Origin: Thermoguttaceae bacterium
GTDB lineage: Bacteria > Planctomycetota > Planctomycetia > Pirellulales > Thermoguttaceae
Length of the DNA: 64,000 nt
Direction of reading: 5' to 3'
NCBI GenBank assembly: GCA_017405595.1
Contig: JAFRAC010000015.1
Location: 62,001 to 126,000, forward strand
Shown: piece by piece, positions 8,727 through 18,102 of the stretch
Layout of the letters: every line of letters starts with the position of its first letter
How positions within the stretch are numbered: the stretch's first letter is position 1
The notes under the pieces: model-generated
Database searches by the model: none
The model's input: only the letters and a program-made list of their open reading frames with translations
Told to the model about the DNA's origin: nothing
Made by a program: the position numbers and the translations under genes

Positions 8727-8859
8727 CGTCTGTTATACGAACAGCTTTTCTTTTCTGAAATCAGTCTGAAATCAGCCGTTCCGCTGAAAAGGATTCTGTT
8801 TTCTCTTTTCCGCCAAAGGTCCGTCCGGACACACACCTCCGCGGAGGCCTTTTTGCGGA

Positions 8860-9684
8860 CTACCGGGAAAGCTCTTCAATGATCCGCTGCAGGCGCGATT
8901 CGAGACGCTGATCGACGGTGCCGGCCGAACTTTCGACCACGCACCCTCCCCGGCCGATCCGTTCATCTTCGAGAAGTTCCGCCGAGGTGATCTGAGAGAA
9001 CTCTTTGAGCATCGCTTCGGCCGCGCCGCGGAGCTCGCCGAGATCTTCGGGATTCATCCGGATTTTGATCGACGCGCTGCCGACCGCCAGTTCGAGCGCT
9101 TCCCGCAAGAGGTCGAGCGGAATCTCCCGGATCTTCGGAAGTTCCCGGGCAATGGTCTGGTGCGCGATCCCCGCGGCGATCTGGAGAATGTTCTTTTCCC
9201 AATAGGCGAGGAGCGATTCCCGCACGCCGCTCAGGCCGTCGGCGAGTTTGTCCAGAACCGGCTTGTTCGCCTCGGTCCACGCCGCCACCTCTTTTTGGCA
9301 GGTCTGGGCAAATTCGTTCCGCCATTCCGCCTGGGCGATTTTTTTCCCTTCGGCCAGGCCGTCTTCGCGGCCCGCTTCAAAACCGTCCTGGTACCCCTGG
9401 TCCCAGCCGTTTTCGGAATCCTGGTTCCCCAGGTTCTGCTGGCGGCGGTCGAGTTCGGCGGCTTTTCGGTCGAGTTCGGCACCGCGCGCCCGCAGTTCTT
9501 CTTCCCGTTTCCGGAGCTGAGTCTCGACATCGTCCCGATACCGGTCGATCTGCGCACGCGCCTCATCGGCAATCCGCGCCGCCCGGCGGCGGAGCGTTTC
9601 GACCGACGAGGGGGCCCCGTCCCGCTCGAAGCGTTTCATCGGAAACGGATGCAGTTCGTCGGTATGCTCGTCTGGGTAACTCAT
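8860..9684 (-). CDS. fliH: flagellar assembly protein FliH
   Basis: FliH dimerises and regulates the export ATPase FliI. The 274-residue protein has a charged coiled coil (about 28-85), then glycines exactly four apart at 97, 101, 105, 109 and 113, the GxxxG repeat typical of FliH, and a C-terminal domain of the FliH / V-ATPase subunit E type ending in EDERIGRGGCVVES and a final helix. It lies 41 bases downstream of fliF on the same strand, so the two form an operon. fliI, its partner, faces it from the other strand. Confidence 0.9.
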   Translation of the reverse strand: MSYPDEHTDELHPFPMKRFERDGAPSSVETLRRRAARIADEARAQIDRYRDDVETQLRKREEELRARGAELDRKAAELDRRQQNLGNQDSENGWDQGYQDGFEAGREDGLAEGKKIAQAEWRNEFAQTCQKEVAAWTEANKPVLDKLADGLSGVRESLLAYWEKNILQIAAGIAHQTIARELPKIREIPLDLLREALELAVGSASIKIRMNPEDLGELRGAAEAMLKEFSQITSAELLEDERIGRGGCVVESSAGTVDQRLESRLQRIIEELSR

Positions 9685-9725
9685 GGAATCCCTGAAACGT
9701 TGTTTCGTTCTTCTCCGGTGTTTCC

Positions 9726-11915
9726 TTAAACCGCGGTTCCGCCGGACATCCCGGCGCTTTCGAGGAGCGAGGCCTCGACCGCCGCCACGACTTTACTGTC
9801 CGGATCTTCGCCCTGTTTCATGCGCCGCTCGACCTCGGTCCGGAGCCGGGCGCCGACGCTCTCCAGAACGCGGCCGCGGTTCTCTTCGGAGGCGAGCCGG
9901 GCGATCAGCGCAATCGTCTGCGGCCGCTGCTTCGTCAAAAGGTTGTGTAACTGTTCGTCGTTCAGTTCCGCCAAAAACGAGAAGCGCTCCTCCCCCGCCG
10001 GACGTCCGCGGCTTTCCCTTTCGGCCGCGCGGTGCGGGTCTGCCTCTCCGCCCGCCGTTCTTTCCGGGCCGGAGACCGGGAAATGGGGGCCGGCAGACCG
10101 GGGGCCATCGCCGTCGATCCGATAGTCGCGGAGCTCTCCTTCCCGGTTCTCGGCGGTAAAGTAGGAATCGAACGTTCCCGACACCCCGGAAGGCGCGATC
10201 GTCTCTTCCGGCGAATCGGGATCGAAATCGCCGTCGAAGCCGATTTCCGCCTCGTCTTCCTCTTCCAGCTCGGCCAGCGCCTGGCGCAGCCGGGTGTCGT
10301 CGAACCGTTTTTGTCCGGCCTCTTCCCGCGCTTCCGCCGCCGGGGCGAACGGGGCGGGAACCGGACGTGCCTTTTCGGGTCCGGCCTGTGTAACACCGGC
10401 AAGGCCGGCCGCCAAAGAATCCGATGCCGGCATCCGCACCTCGCCGGATTCGGCGGCGTATTCGCCGCGGGGCGTTTCGGCGGTTTCCGCCGGATGGGAT
10501 TCCTGTTCCTTGGAGGCGCGCCGTCCCCCGCAGAGGGAGCGGATTCCGATCCCCGCCGCGAACGCGAAAACCGCAAGCAGATAGCCGGCGCCCGCCGGAT
10601 CGGTCAGGCTCTGCAGGACGGACTGCCAGTTCGTGACGTTTTGAGATTCCGGATCGGCGGCAGGCTGGCCGGCTTCTTCGGCCTCGCCGCCCGGTTCCAG
10701 TGCCGGATCGCTCCCGGCAAGGTCGAATTCCGGCACCGGACGGCAGACCCGTTCGCAGTCCGACATGTCGGAGTAGAGGGAGATCCCGACTTTCCGGGCG
10801 GTTCCCTCTTCGTTTTCGCCGGCCGGGGAAAGGACGGTTTCGGCCGTCTCGCGCAGCTGCGAAAGGACTTCCTCCTTTTTCGCGCGGAACAGGTCGGAAT
10901 CCTCCGTGAACGGCCCGGATTCCTGGCCGGCCAGGCGGCGGATGTAACTTTCGGGAACCGCGATCGAAACGGCCACCGCGCGGAGCAGATAGCGGGGTTC
11001 GCTGTCCGGCGTCGCCGGACGCGCCGACTCGTCGCTAAACTCCAGCCCGATCGGGTGTTTCATCTCAAGGCCGGTCTGCGCCGGACCGGCGCCGGCTTCG
11101 GGCACCGCGTCTTCAAGCTCAACGGAGGTTGTCACACGCAGGTTCGGGATGTAACCGAACGCGTCGCGGAACTTGGCGCTCCAGAACTCTTCGAGCCGCG
11201 CCTTTTCGGCGGCATACGTTGTATTGCTGAGCCGGGCGACGCTTCCCTCGCTGCCGAGCCAGGAGCGGCCGCTGACCGTATCGATGACCGAAATGTTGTC
11301 GTTGTCGGCAATCCCCAGATGATGGCGCGCGGCCATGGTAATCGAGGAGATCAGTTCGGGAGTCATCACGGCATCCTCTTTCGGCTTCACCGAAATCGAG
11401 GCGGTAACGACGGTTTTGGGATAGAGGCCCGCCTCTTCGCGCCGGGCGCTGGTGCCGACACTCGCCGACTCGATCTGCCGGAACGATTCCAGGGTCTTTT
11501 CAAGCTGGCGGGCGCTCGAATAGAGGTTCCGCAGCTTGGTGCGGCTTTCGGATTCGAACGTGCTGATTTCGGCAAGGGCGTTTTCCTTGAGATCGCTCGG
11601 CTTTTGGGGGAGCGCCTGATTTTCGCTCAGCACCCGTTCGTATTCGCCGCGCCGCGCGGCGGGCACCAGCAGGCAGTCGTCTTCCCACCGGTACTGGTCG
11701 AGTCCGGCCTTGGCAAGCGCGGCGGCGGCCTGCCGCTGGTCGGCCTGATCGAACGTCCAGCCGCCGAAGACCGCCGCCGATTCGGGCTGGGTGCCGCTGA
11801 ACACGTGATGGACAAGATCGGTACCGGAAAGCATGATGAAGCCGCCCGCCGCGAGAGCCGCCGCGGTCAGGATTAAAAGGAAATGGTTTCCGCTCGGTGA
11901 GCCTGTCTTTTTCAT
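9726..11915 (-). CDS. fliF: flagellar MS-ring protein FliF with C-terminal FliG-like domain
   Basis: FliF forms the membrane MS-ring of the flagellar basal body. The 729-residue protein has a first membrane segment at about 12-32, ring-building domains, a long periplasmic part and a second membrane segment at about 442-462. The cytoplasmic part is acidic and low in complexity to about 640. The last 85 residues (643-725) resemble the FliG middle domain, with RPQTIALI in place of the EHPQ motif region. FliF normally ends in a short FliG-binding helix, so this looks like a partial FliF-FliG fusion. The FliG torque domain is not present. Sequence is divergent; the FliF call rests on architecture plus neighbours fliH and fliI. 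Confidence 0.85.
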   Translation of the reverse strand: MKKTGSPSGNHFLLILTAAALAAGGFIMLSGTDLVHHVFSGTQPESAAVFGGWTFDQADQRQAAAALAKAGLDQYRWEDDCLLVPAARRGEYERVLSENQALPQKPSDLKENALAEISTFESESRTKLRNLYSSARQLEKTLESFRQIESASVGTSARREEAGLYPKTVVTASISVKPKEDAVMTPELISSITMAARHHLGIADNDNISVIDTVSGRSWLGSEGSVARLSNTTYAAEKARLEEFWSAKFRDAFGYIPNLRVTTSVELEDAVPEAGAGPAQTGLEMKHPIGLEFSDESARPATPDSEPRYLLRAVAVSIAVPESYIRRLAGQESGPFTEDSDLFRAKKEEVLSQLRETAETVLSPAGENEEGTARKVGISLYSDMSDCERVCRPVPEFDLAGSDPALEPGGEAEEAGQPAADPESQNVTNWQSVLQSLTDPAGAGYLLAVFAFAAGIGIRSLCGGRRASKEQESHPAETAETPRGEYAAESGEVRMPASDSLAAGLAGVTQAGPEKARPVPAPFAPAAEAREEAGQKRFDDTRLRQALAELEEEDEAEIGFDGDFDPDSPEETIAPSGVSGTFDSYFTAENREGELRDYRIDGDGPRSAGPHFPVSGPERTAGGEADPHRAAERESRGRPAGEERFSFLAELNDEQLHNLLTKQRPQTIALIARLASEENRGRVLESVGARLRTEVERRMKQGEDPDSKVVAAVEASLLESAGMSGGTAV

Positions 11916-12100
11916 GATGCGCTATCCAGTTTTCAGGGGCTGAAACAGATGCGGAATCATAGAGAATTCACGCGCCGCCGTCAACGGGAAGTTTCCGGTT
12001 TCCCGCCTCTTTTTTGAATCAAAAACAGTCAAATTGGGAACGGCGGGATTCCCGCAAAAAAGAGAAAAAGAAGAAAAGAGCCCGTCGTCGGAAAAGGGGG

Positions 12101-12580
12101 TCAGCCGAGTTCCGCCGCGATCGCGTCCAGGACTTCGGAAGGAAAACCGCCGCGGCCGACCAATTCCATTCTGCGCGCCGCGGGTCCTTCGACCGTGATC
12201 ACAATGTCGAGCCGGTCGGGGGGAAGGACCTCTTCGAAGCGGTCGCCCCATTCGACGAAACAGAGCCCGTCGCCGTCGAAGTACTCGTCGGGTCCGAGCT
12301 CGTAGAATTCGTCGGAATCTTTCAGCCGGTAGGTATCGAAATGATAGACCGGAATGCGGCCCGACTTGTATTCCTTGATCAGAACGAATGTGGGGCTGGC
12401 CGTCTCCCCCTCGGGGACCCCCAGACGGCGGGCAACCGCCGAGGTCAGGCACGTTTTGCCCGCGCCGAGCGTGCCGATCAGGCTGACCACGCTCCCGGCG
12501 GGAAGAGTGTCGGCAAGAACCTCGCCGAGCCGCCGGGTCGCCGATTCGTCTTCGGCGGTGTAGATGAACCGATCGGCCAC
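12101..12580 (-). CDS. tsaE: tRNA threonylcarbamoyladenosine biosynthesis ATPase TsaE
   Basis: TsaE is the ATPase that, with TsaB and TsaD, makes t6A37 in ANN-decoding tRNAs. The 159-residue protein has the P-loop GTLGAGKT (36-43), the switch-like SPTFVLIKEY stretch and the FVEWGDRF motif typical of TsaE. The start is GTG at 12580; it shares its first G with the TAG stop of bamA (TAGTG), so translation is probably coupled to bamA. That pairing is unusual in function and may simply reflect gene packing. Confidence 0.93.
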   Translation of the reverse strand: MADRFIYTAEDESATRRLGEVLADTLPAGSVVSLIGTLGAGKTCLTSAVARRLGVPEGETASPTFVLIKEYKSGRIPVYHFDTYRLKDSDEFYELGPDEYFDGDGLCFVEWGDRFEEVLPPDRLDIVITVEGPAARRMELVGRGGFPSEVLDAIAAELG

Positions 12581-15500
12581 TAACGGCTCCCCTGAATGCT
12601 GAAACTGAAGATCTCTTTCTCGTCGGAGTCGTTCTTCACCACCGGGAACGCGAAATCGAGCGCCAGCGGCGCCGGACCGAGCATCGGGATCGAAATCCGC
12701 ATGCCGATACCGGGCGCGACACGGTAGGTGTCCCAGTGCTTGATCGACTCGCTCACAATACCGGTATCGACGAAGAAGGCGAGCATGAACTCGTCGCCGC
12801 CGGAAACCGGAACCAGAAGCTCCGCCGAGTTGTAGAACTCGAAGTTGCCGCCGATCCCGACATTGGTGTCGAGATAACGGGGGGTCACCTCGCGGTACTC
12901 AAACCCGCGCAGGTTCTGGAATCCGCCGCCGAAATAGCGGTCGTAAATCGGGGTGTCGTTGCCGGTCCAGCCCGCCGCCGACCGGAGTCCGAGCACCATC
13001 CGCCCCGAACCGTCGACACGGCGGTGAACGGTAAAGTAGGTCCGTCCGTCGATCGAAAGGCGCGGATACTTGTAGTCGCCGAAGATATACTCGCCGCCGC
13101 CGGAAATCACGTACCCTTCCGAAGGAAGATACGGGTGATTCCGGGTGTCGTATGTGCCGTTCAGGCCGACGAGGAACTGCGAATTGTGCCCGAGCATCTC
13201 GTTGATGTCGGGAACGAACGAAACGCGGGGATTGTGAATCTTGATGTTATACGCACCGCCGTTGAGCGTGGTCGAGAAGCGGGGGGTCCACTGCCGGCCG
13301 AACCGCAGTTCGCCGCCGTAGCGCGAATCGTCCCAGTTGTCGTAGTAGCGGTCGGCGTAAAGGCCGGTCACGCCGAAATTGTAGTTGGTGTCGAAGACGT
13401 ACGGCACGTCCCACGAAACCGAATAGCGGGAATAGTATTTCCCCGGCGACGCCTCGGCGCGGAAAATCTGCCCGCCGCCGCGGAACGCGTCGGCCCAGCC
13501 GTCGCACCTGAAGAGCGCGGTCGGCCAGCGCATGATGTCGAAGTTCCGTTCGGTAAAGCTGACGTTTCCCACCAGGCCGTAGTTCGAGTTGACCCCGATC
13601 GACGCCTGGAACATGCCGGTACGCCCTTCCATCACACTCGCCACGACCGTCGCGTCGCGGATCGGCTCTTCCCCGGCCGCGTAATCCCCCCACAGGCGGC
13701 TGTCGAGCCCCTGCTGCTGGACAGTTCCCGGAAAGACGGAATCGCGCCCCGCCGCGGCAAACCCGGGCGCCGGCGAATTTCCCGCGACCGTCGAGGAGTA
13801 AACCCCGTCGGTCGAAAGGGGCGGCGCCTGCGCCGCCGCGCCGCCGTTATAGGCGCCGTTTGTATAACTGTTATTATACATCGAGGCGTCGCTGTAGACG
13901 TTTTCGCCCGAAGCGGCGGCTCCCTGATAACCGATGTAATCGCTCCCGTTCCAGGCGCTTGACCTCGCCTGTGTCGACGACGTGCTGCTGAACCCGGTCG
14001 GCACCTGCGTTGTCTGTCCGAGAACGGTCGCGCCGCTGCCGGCCGAAAAATCGACCAGGCTGTTCTCCGCCTCCTGCGCGGCGTCGGAAACGGCAAATCC
14101 CGGATCGAAACGCGCGGGAGACAGGTTCTCCCCGGACATGTATCCGGCCGAAACCGCGCGGCTTTCGGCGGAGCCGGCTTTCCTGCCGAATCCGAAAACC
14201 GGTTTCGTCTCCGGCATCTGGCCGAGGATCTTCCCGCCGTCCTCTTTCGGAGATTCGGTCCGGGAATCCGGTTCGGAACTTTCGTCCGGCGAATCGGGAG
14301 TCTTTTCGAGCCGCTGGGCCGAACGCTCGACGCGCCGGAACGTTTTGGGGCCGTCAGCGCCGGTTTCGGTGAAATAGAGGTTTTCCGTTTCGGGAATGAT
14401 CGAAACGGTCGGAAGGGGTCCTTCGGCAATCTTGTCGTTGAAATACCCGCTCCGCTTCAGGTTGTTTTCGCTGCTCTTGATCTTCTTGTCGTCCAGAACC
14501 TGGCCCGGAGAAAATTCGAGCATGTTCATGACGACGGAGGCCTTCGTGCGCGCCTCTTCCCCCTCGTACTTGATCTGAATGTCCTTGACGCGGTAGCGGT
14601 AATCCTCTTTGATGTCGTAACGCAGATCGATCATTCCCTCGTCTTCGGTAAAGATCTGCGTACGCTGAATGTCGGCGAGCACGTAACCGCGTTCGCCGTA
14701 AGCGTATTTCAGGGCGATCCGGTCGGCTTCCAGATCGTTGTAGTTGTACTCGCTTCCCGGCTTGACCTTCAGCTTGCCGCGGAGCTCATCGGTCGAAATC
14801 ACGCGGTTCCCCTCGAAGAGGAAGTTCCGGACCTTGTACCGGGGGCCTTCGTCGATAATGTATTTAACCGTGATCCACTCGTTGATCTGGTTGAAGAACC
14901 GGAACTGGTCTCCGACTTCAAACTCGCGGTCCACTTTCGCGTCGAAACAGCCGAGATTGCGGTAGTACTCGAGAAGCTTGGTCACGTCTTCGTCGAGCCG
15001 TTCCCGGGAGAACTCGCCCCCGATCAGGTAGAGGAACCCCGGCTTTTCGGAAACAAGGCTTTTCAGGCGGGCGCTGCTGACCAGGGAATTGCCGACGAAG
15101 GTGGTCTCTTTCACCCGCTGTTTCACCCCTTCGTTGATCAGGTAGACCACCCCGACGTCGGTCGGCCGGTCGCCGACCAGGACTTCGACGTAAGGCTCGT
15201 TCAGGTTCTTCGACTTGTACAGTTCGGCGATGCGGATCCGCCCGTTTTCGACATCGTACGGATCCATGCGGGTCTCGCCGCGCTTCATGTTCAGCTCTTC
15301 GAGAATGTCGCTCTTCGACATCTTCCGGTTCCCGATGACCTTGATATACTTGATCTTCCGCAGCGGGGTGAAGTCGAAGTTGACAATAACCTTATCCGGA
15401 TCGTCCGGAACGAGCGTGGTCGAGACGACCACGTCGACATACTGTTTGGTCTGGAGCAGGCGCCGCTTATCCTCTTCGAGAACCTGCTGATTGAACGGAT

Positions 15501-16044
15501 TGCCGATTTTGGTTTTGATAAGGCCGTTGAACCGCGAAATGGGCATCTCCATCCCTTCGGAACAGCGGATATCCGAGATGATGCGGTTTTCCGGATTATC
15601 GTCCGCCGGCTCTTCGGCGGCCGGGGGAGCGTCGGGATACTCTTCGGGAAGCGTGTTCGGCGGATCGCTCAAAAAGCCGGCTTCTTCCCCGGCCGGGGGA
15701 TGGGGCAGATCGGCGGCGGAAGCCGTTTTGGCAAGGATCTCGGAGTGCGCCGACTCGGCGGCCGTGGCGCTGTTCAGGGAAAGGTCGGGAACCCAGTCGT
15801 CGCTGGTGTCGATCGGCAGATCTTTCCCGTCGGGACTCAGCGCGTAGCCGGGGGAAGTTTCGCTGATCGCGTCGATTTCTCCCATCGAAACGCCGGCGAC
15901 CTCTTCGGGGGTCAGGAGCGCGGCCTCGCCGGCGCGCAGAAGTGCCTTTTCGGTCGAAACAGCCCCGGCCATCAGAGCGAGTACGGCAAAAAGAGCCGCA
16001 AAACACGGCTTGTTTTTCCCGATCATTCGACCCAAAAACGGCAT
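12580..16044 (-). CDS. bamA: outer membrane protein assembly factor BamA, with long inserted linker
   Basis: BamA inserts beta-barrel proteins into the outer membrane. At 1154 residues it is far longer than the usual 800. There is a hydrophobic signal near 14-30, an acidic Pro/Ala-rich stretch to about 150, POTRA domains from about 153 to 545, then a Ser/Gly/Tyr/Asn-rich region of about 255 residues (545-800) and the barrel (about 800-1154). The barrel carries the conserved QNLRGF motif and ends in FSFSIQGSR rather than a terminal Phe. The linker sits exactly between the last POTRA and the barrel. The start could also be Met7. Confidence 0.92.
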   Translation of the reverse strand: MPFLGRMIGKNKPCFAALFAVLALMAGAVSTEKALLRAGEAALLTPEEVAGVSMGEIDAISETSPGYALSPDGKDLPIDTSDDWVPDLSLNSATAAESAHSEILAKTASAADLPHPPAGEEAGFLSDPPNTLPEEYPDAPPAAEEPADDNPENRIISDIRCSEGMEMPISRFNGLIKTKIGNPFNQQVLEEDKRRLLQTKQYVDVVVSTTLVPDDPDKVIVNFDFTPLRKIKYIKVIGNRKMSKSDILEELNMKRGETRMDPYDVENGRIRIAELYKSKNLNEPYVEVLVGDRPTDVGVVYLINEGVKQRVKETTFVGNSLVSSARLKSLVSEKPGFLYLIGGEFSRERLDEDVTKLLEYYRNLGCFDAKVDREFEVGDQFRFFNQINEWITVKYIIDEGPRYKVRNFLFEGNRVISTDELRGKLKVKPGSEYNYNDLEADRIALKYAYGERGYVLADIQRTQIFTEDEGMIDLRYDIKEDYRYRVKDIQIKYEGEEARTKASVVMNMLEFSPGQVLDDKKIKSSENNLKRSGYFNDKIAEGPLPTVSIIPETENLYFTETGADGPKTFRRVERSAQRLEKTPDSPDESSEPDSRTESPKEDGGKILGQMPETKPVFGFGRKAGSAESRAVSAGYMSGENLSPARFDPGFAVSDAAQEAENSLVDFSAGSGATVLGQTTQVPTGFSSTSSTQARSSAWNGSDYIGYQGAAASGENVYSDASMYNNSYTNGAYNGGAAAQAPPLSTDGVYSSTVAGNSPAPGFAAAGRDSVFPGTVQQQGLDSRLWGDYAAGEEPIRDATVVASVMEGRTGMFQASIGVNSNYGLVGNVSFTERNFDIMRWPTALFRCDGWADAFRGGGQIFRAEASPGKYYSRYSVSWDVPYVFDTNYNFGVTGLYADRYYDNWDDSRYGGELRFGRQWTPRFSTTLNGGAYNIKIHNPRVSFVPDINEMLGHNSQFLVGLNGTYDTRNHPYLPSEGYVISGGGEYIFGDYKYPRLSIDGRTYFTVHRRVDGSGRMVLGLRSAAGWTGNDTPIYDRYFGGGFQNLRGFEYREVTPRYLDTNVGIGGNFEFYNSAELLVPVSGGDEFMLAFFVDTGIVSESIKHWDTYRVAPGIGMRISIPMLGPAPLALDFAFPVVKNDSDEKEIFSFSIQGSR

Positions 16045-16443
16045 AGATGTCCTTAAAAAACAGTGGTGTCCGCGGGAACCCCTCCCGGCGGAGACGGCAA
16101 ATCAAGGCGAAGATTACTGTTTTCCGGCGCCTTGAACAATATCTATTTTTCCGCCGCCGCGCCCCTCCCGGGGGGGAAAACCGCGGCGGGCCGGGAAAGA
16201 CCGGCGGAAGAGAAAAAACCGGGCCGGACCGCCGAAAACGTCAAGATAGGGAGTTTGGGATAGAATTAAGAGACCGGGCGAAAAGAAACTCCCCTTTTGC
16301 CGGGGGATTTCCCCTCTTTTCCCTGACTTATTCCCGGAATAAGGTAAAATGAAGGGGGGAAAGCTGAGAAAAAACTGGCCCGGTTTTTAGAAAAACGAAA
16401 CGGATCGCCCCTGCCCCCGGGCGGAAAAAATGCGTGAAGGAAG
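16045..16443. other. intergenic region between bamA and the recombinase gene
   Basis: No gene recognised. It holds the divergent upstream regions of both genes, a CCGCCGC/GCGGCGG inverted repeat near 16153-16193 and a candidate plus-strand promoter at 16323-16350. Confidence 0.5.
16323..16350 (+). promoter_or_regulatory. possible promoter of the XerC/D-type recombinase gene
   Basis: CTGACT (16323-16328), 16 bases, TAAAAT (16345-16350), about 95 bases before the start. Confidence 0.38.
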
Positions 16444-17445
16444 ATGAAAGAGATATTTAGCGGTTTCCATCCGAACCGGCCGTCGCGGCGGCGAAAGCTG
16501 ACTCCGCAGCGCGATTCGATCATGCTCGACCGGGGGAAGCTGAAAAAGAAGTTCATGGCCTACGCGAAGGATGAGTGCGGCCTGTCGGCGAACACGCTGG
16601 CCGCCTACAGCCGCGACCTTGACCATTTTTTCGGCTGGCTCGGCGACCGCATCCTTGTCGATCTGGACCTTCCCGACTTCACGCGCTACCTCGAATCGCT
16701 CCACGCCAAAAAACTCGCTCCCTCGACCTGCGCCCGGCATTTGGTCTCGCTCCGCGCGTTCTACCGCTGGATGCAGGTCGAAGGGACGGTGCCCCGCAAC
16801 GTGACCGCGCTGCTCGAAAGCCCGAAACTCTGGGAACGGATTCCGGCGGTACTCTCGCTGAGCCAGGTCGAGTCGCTCATGACTTCTCCGGTTCCCGGCC
16901 GGGACCGGAACTGGATCCGCGACCGCGCCATTCTGGAGATCTTTTACGCGACCGGATGCCGCGCATCCGAAATTGCCTCGCTCAAGCTCGAAGACTATCA
17001 TCCCGACGAGGGGTTCTGCCGCTGCCTGGGAAAAGGGAACAAGCAGCGGATTGTGCCGCTGGGCAAAGGCGCAGTGAAGGCGTGCGCCGCGTGGATCGCG
17101 CAGCGGCATAAGATTCTGGAACATCTCGGCCGCGTTCCGGGCAAGGGGAACGCCGACGGGGAACTCCCCCTCTTTCTGACCCGCACCGGCAAGCCGATCC
17201 GCCGCGAAGCGCTCTGGGAACTGGTGAAAAAATACACACAGCGGATCGGCGCCCCCGAAACGATCAGCCCCCACTCGCTCCGCCACAGTTTTGCCACACA
17301 TCTTCTTTCGGGAGGGGCGGATATCCGCATTGTGCAGGAGCTGCTCGGGCACGCCTCGATCCAGACGACCCAGCGTTACACACACATCGACTTTACGCGG
17401 ATGAAGTCGATCCACGACCGGTACCACCCGCGGTCGAAACACTGA
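16444..17445 (+). CDS. tyrosine recombinase XerC/XerD
   Basis: Xer recombinases resolve chromosome dimers at dif. The 333-residue protein has the N-terminal SAM-like DNA-binding domain (about 32-120) and the catalytic domain with Arg173 (GCRASE), a Lys near 197, His277 and Arg280 (HSLRHSFATHLL), His303 (LGHAS) and Tyr312. It has no phage genes around it, so a housekeeping Xer protein is likelier than an integron or phage integrase. XerC and XerD cannot be separated by eye. The 26 residues before MLDRG are unusual and a start at 16522 is possible; the ATG at 16444 has AAGGAAG close upstream. Confidence 0.88.
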   Translation: MKEIFSGFHPNRPSRRRKLTPQRDSIMLDRGKLKKKFMAYAKDECGLSANTLAAYSRDLDHFFGWLGDRILVDLDLPDFTRYLESLHAKKLAPSTCARHLVSLRAFYRWMQVEGTVPRNVTALLESPKLWERIPAVLSLSQVESLMTSPVPGRDRNWIRDRAILEIFYATGCRASEIASLKLEDYHPDEGFCRCLGKGNKQRIVPLGKGAVKACAAWIAQRHKILEHLGRVPGKGNADGELPLFLTRTGKPIRREALWELVKKYTQRIGAPETISPHSLRHSFATHLLSGGADIRIVQELLGHASIQTTQRYTHIDFTRMKSIHDRYHPRSKH

Positions 17446-17469
17446 CGCGCCGTGCCGGGCGGTTCCGTT

Positions 17470-17781
17470 TCACCCAGGAAGAGGGTCGGCATAGGCGCCG
17501 TCACGGTCCTCCTCGCCGTCGGTGATGCCGGGATTCTCCCACTGTTTCTGCCTGTCGATCAGGTCCTGAATGATCCGCTGCTGTTCCAGAAAAATGCCGA
17601 CGACCTTCTGAACGCAGACAAGGCCGAAGAAAATGGCGATCCAGACGCAGCCGTAGGCGGCAAACAGCCGCCAGTCCCACCTGAACTTGGGGGATTTCTC
17701 ATCGGACGCCTGGATTTTGGCGGGTTCCTTGTCCCCGCCGGGGCCGCGAAACAGCGCCCCTGTACCGAAACTGTTTTCCAT
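17470..17781 (-). CDS. small single-pass membrane protein of unknown function
   Basis: I do not recognise this protein. ATG at 17781 with AGGA six bases upstream gives 103 residues. A charged N-terminal half ending in RWDWRLF leads into one strong membrane segment (about residues 40-58), followed by a short helix rich in Gln and Ile and an acidic tail that ends in DPLPG. An open frame extends upstream but lacks coding character. It is convergent with the recombinase gene 24 bases away and divergent from the surface-protein gene. Confidence 0.6.
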   Translation of the reverse strand: MENSFGTGALFRGPGGDKEPAKIQASDEKSPKFRWDWRLFAAYGCVWIAIFFGLVCVQKVVGIFLEQQRIIQDLIDRQKQWENPGITDGEEDRDGAYADPLPG

Positions 17782-18102
17782 TGCGTTTCCTGCTCCTTCA
17801 GAAAGAGTGATGTTTTTTCTGACAACCTGGTAATAGACGCGGGGGGAAAAACGGGGCAGACGGGGCGGAAGATGAGAAATCTTCCCGTTATCGGCTGTAC
17901 CGGCAGGGAAAGAAATTGGGCAGTTCGGACGATACTCTGAGATAAAGCCTCTGAATTTTTGATTTTGGCGCAGAATTTTGAGTTGATTGTTTGTGTCCTG
18001 CCAGATATAATCAGTCAATTGTTGCTAAAAGACTCAATAGAAGGATTTTGGCTATTCAGAAACCAAACCAATTCGTTTTTTGCTTGTGTCGAGGGGGCCG
18101 TG
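17782..18102. other. divergent intergenic region before the surface-protein gene
   Basis: Visibly AT-rich in its right half; no gene recognised. It contains the strong plus-strand promoter at 17983-18011. Confidence 0.6.
17983..18011 (+). promoter_or_regulatory. promoter of the surface-protein gene
   Basis: TTGATT (17983-17988), exactly 17 bases, perfect TATAAT (18006-18011). Transcription would start near 18018, which excludes upstream start codons and supports ATG at 18103. Confidence 0.75.

Noticed and set aside
16444..17445. Recombinase as an integron or phage integrase
   Set aside because: No attachment sites, cassettes or phage genes nearby; length and motifs fit XerC/D.
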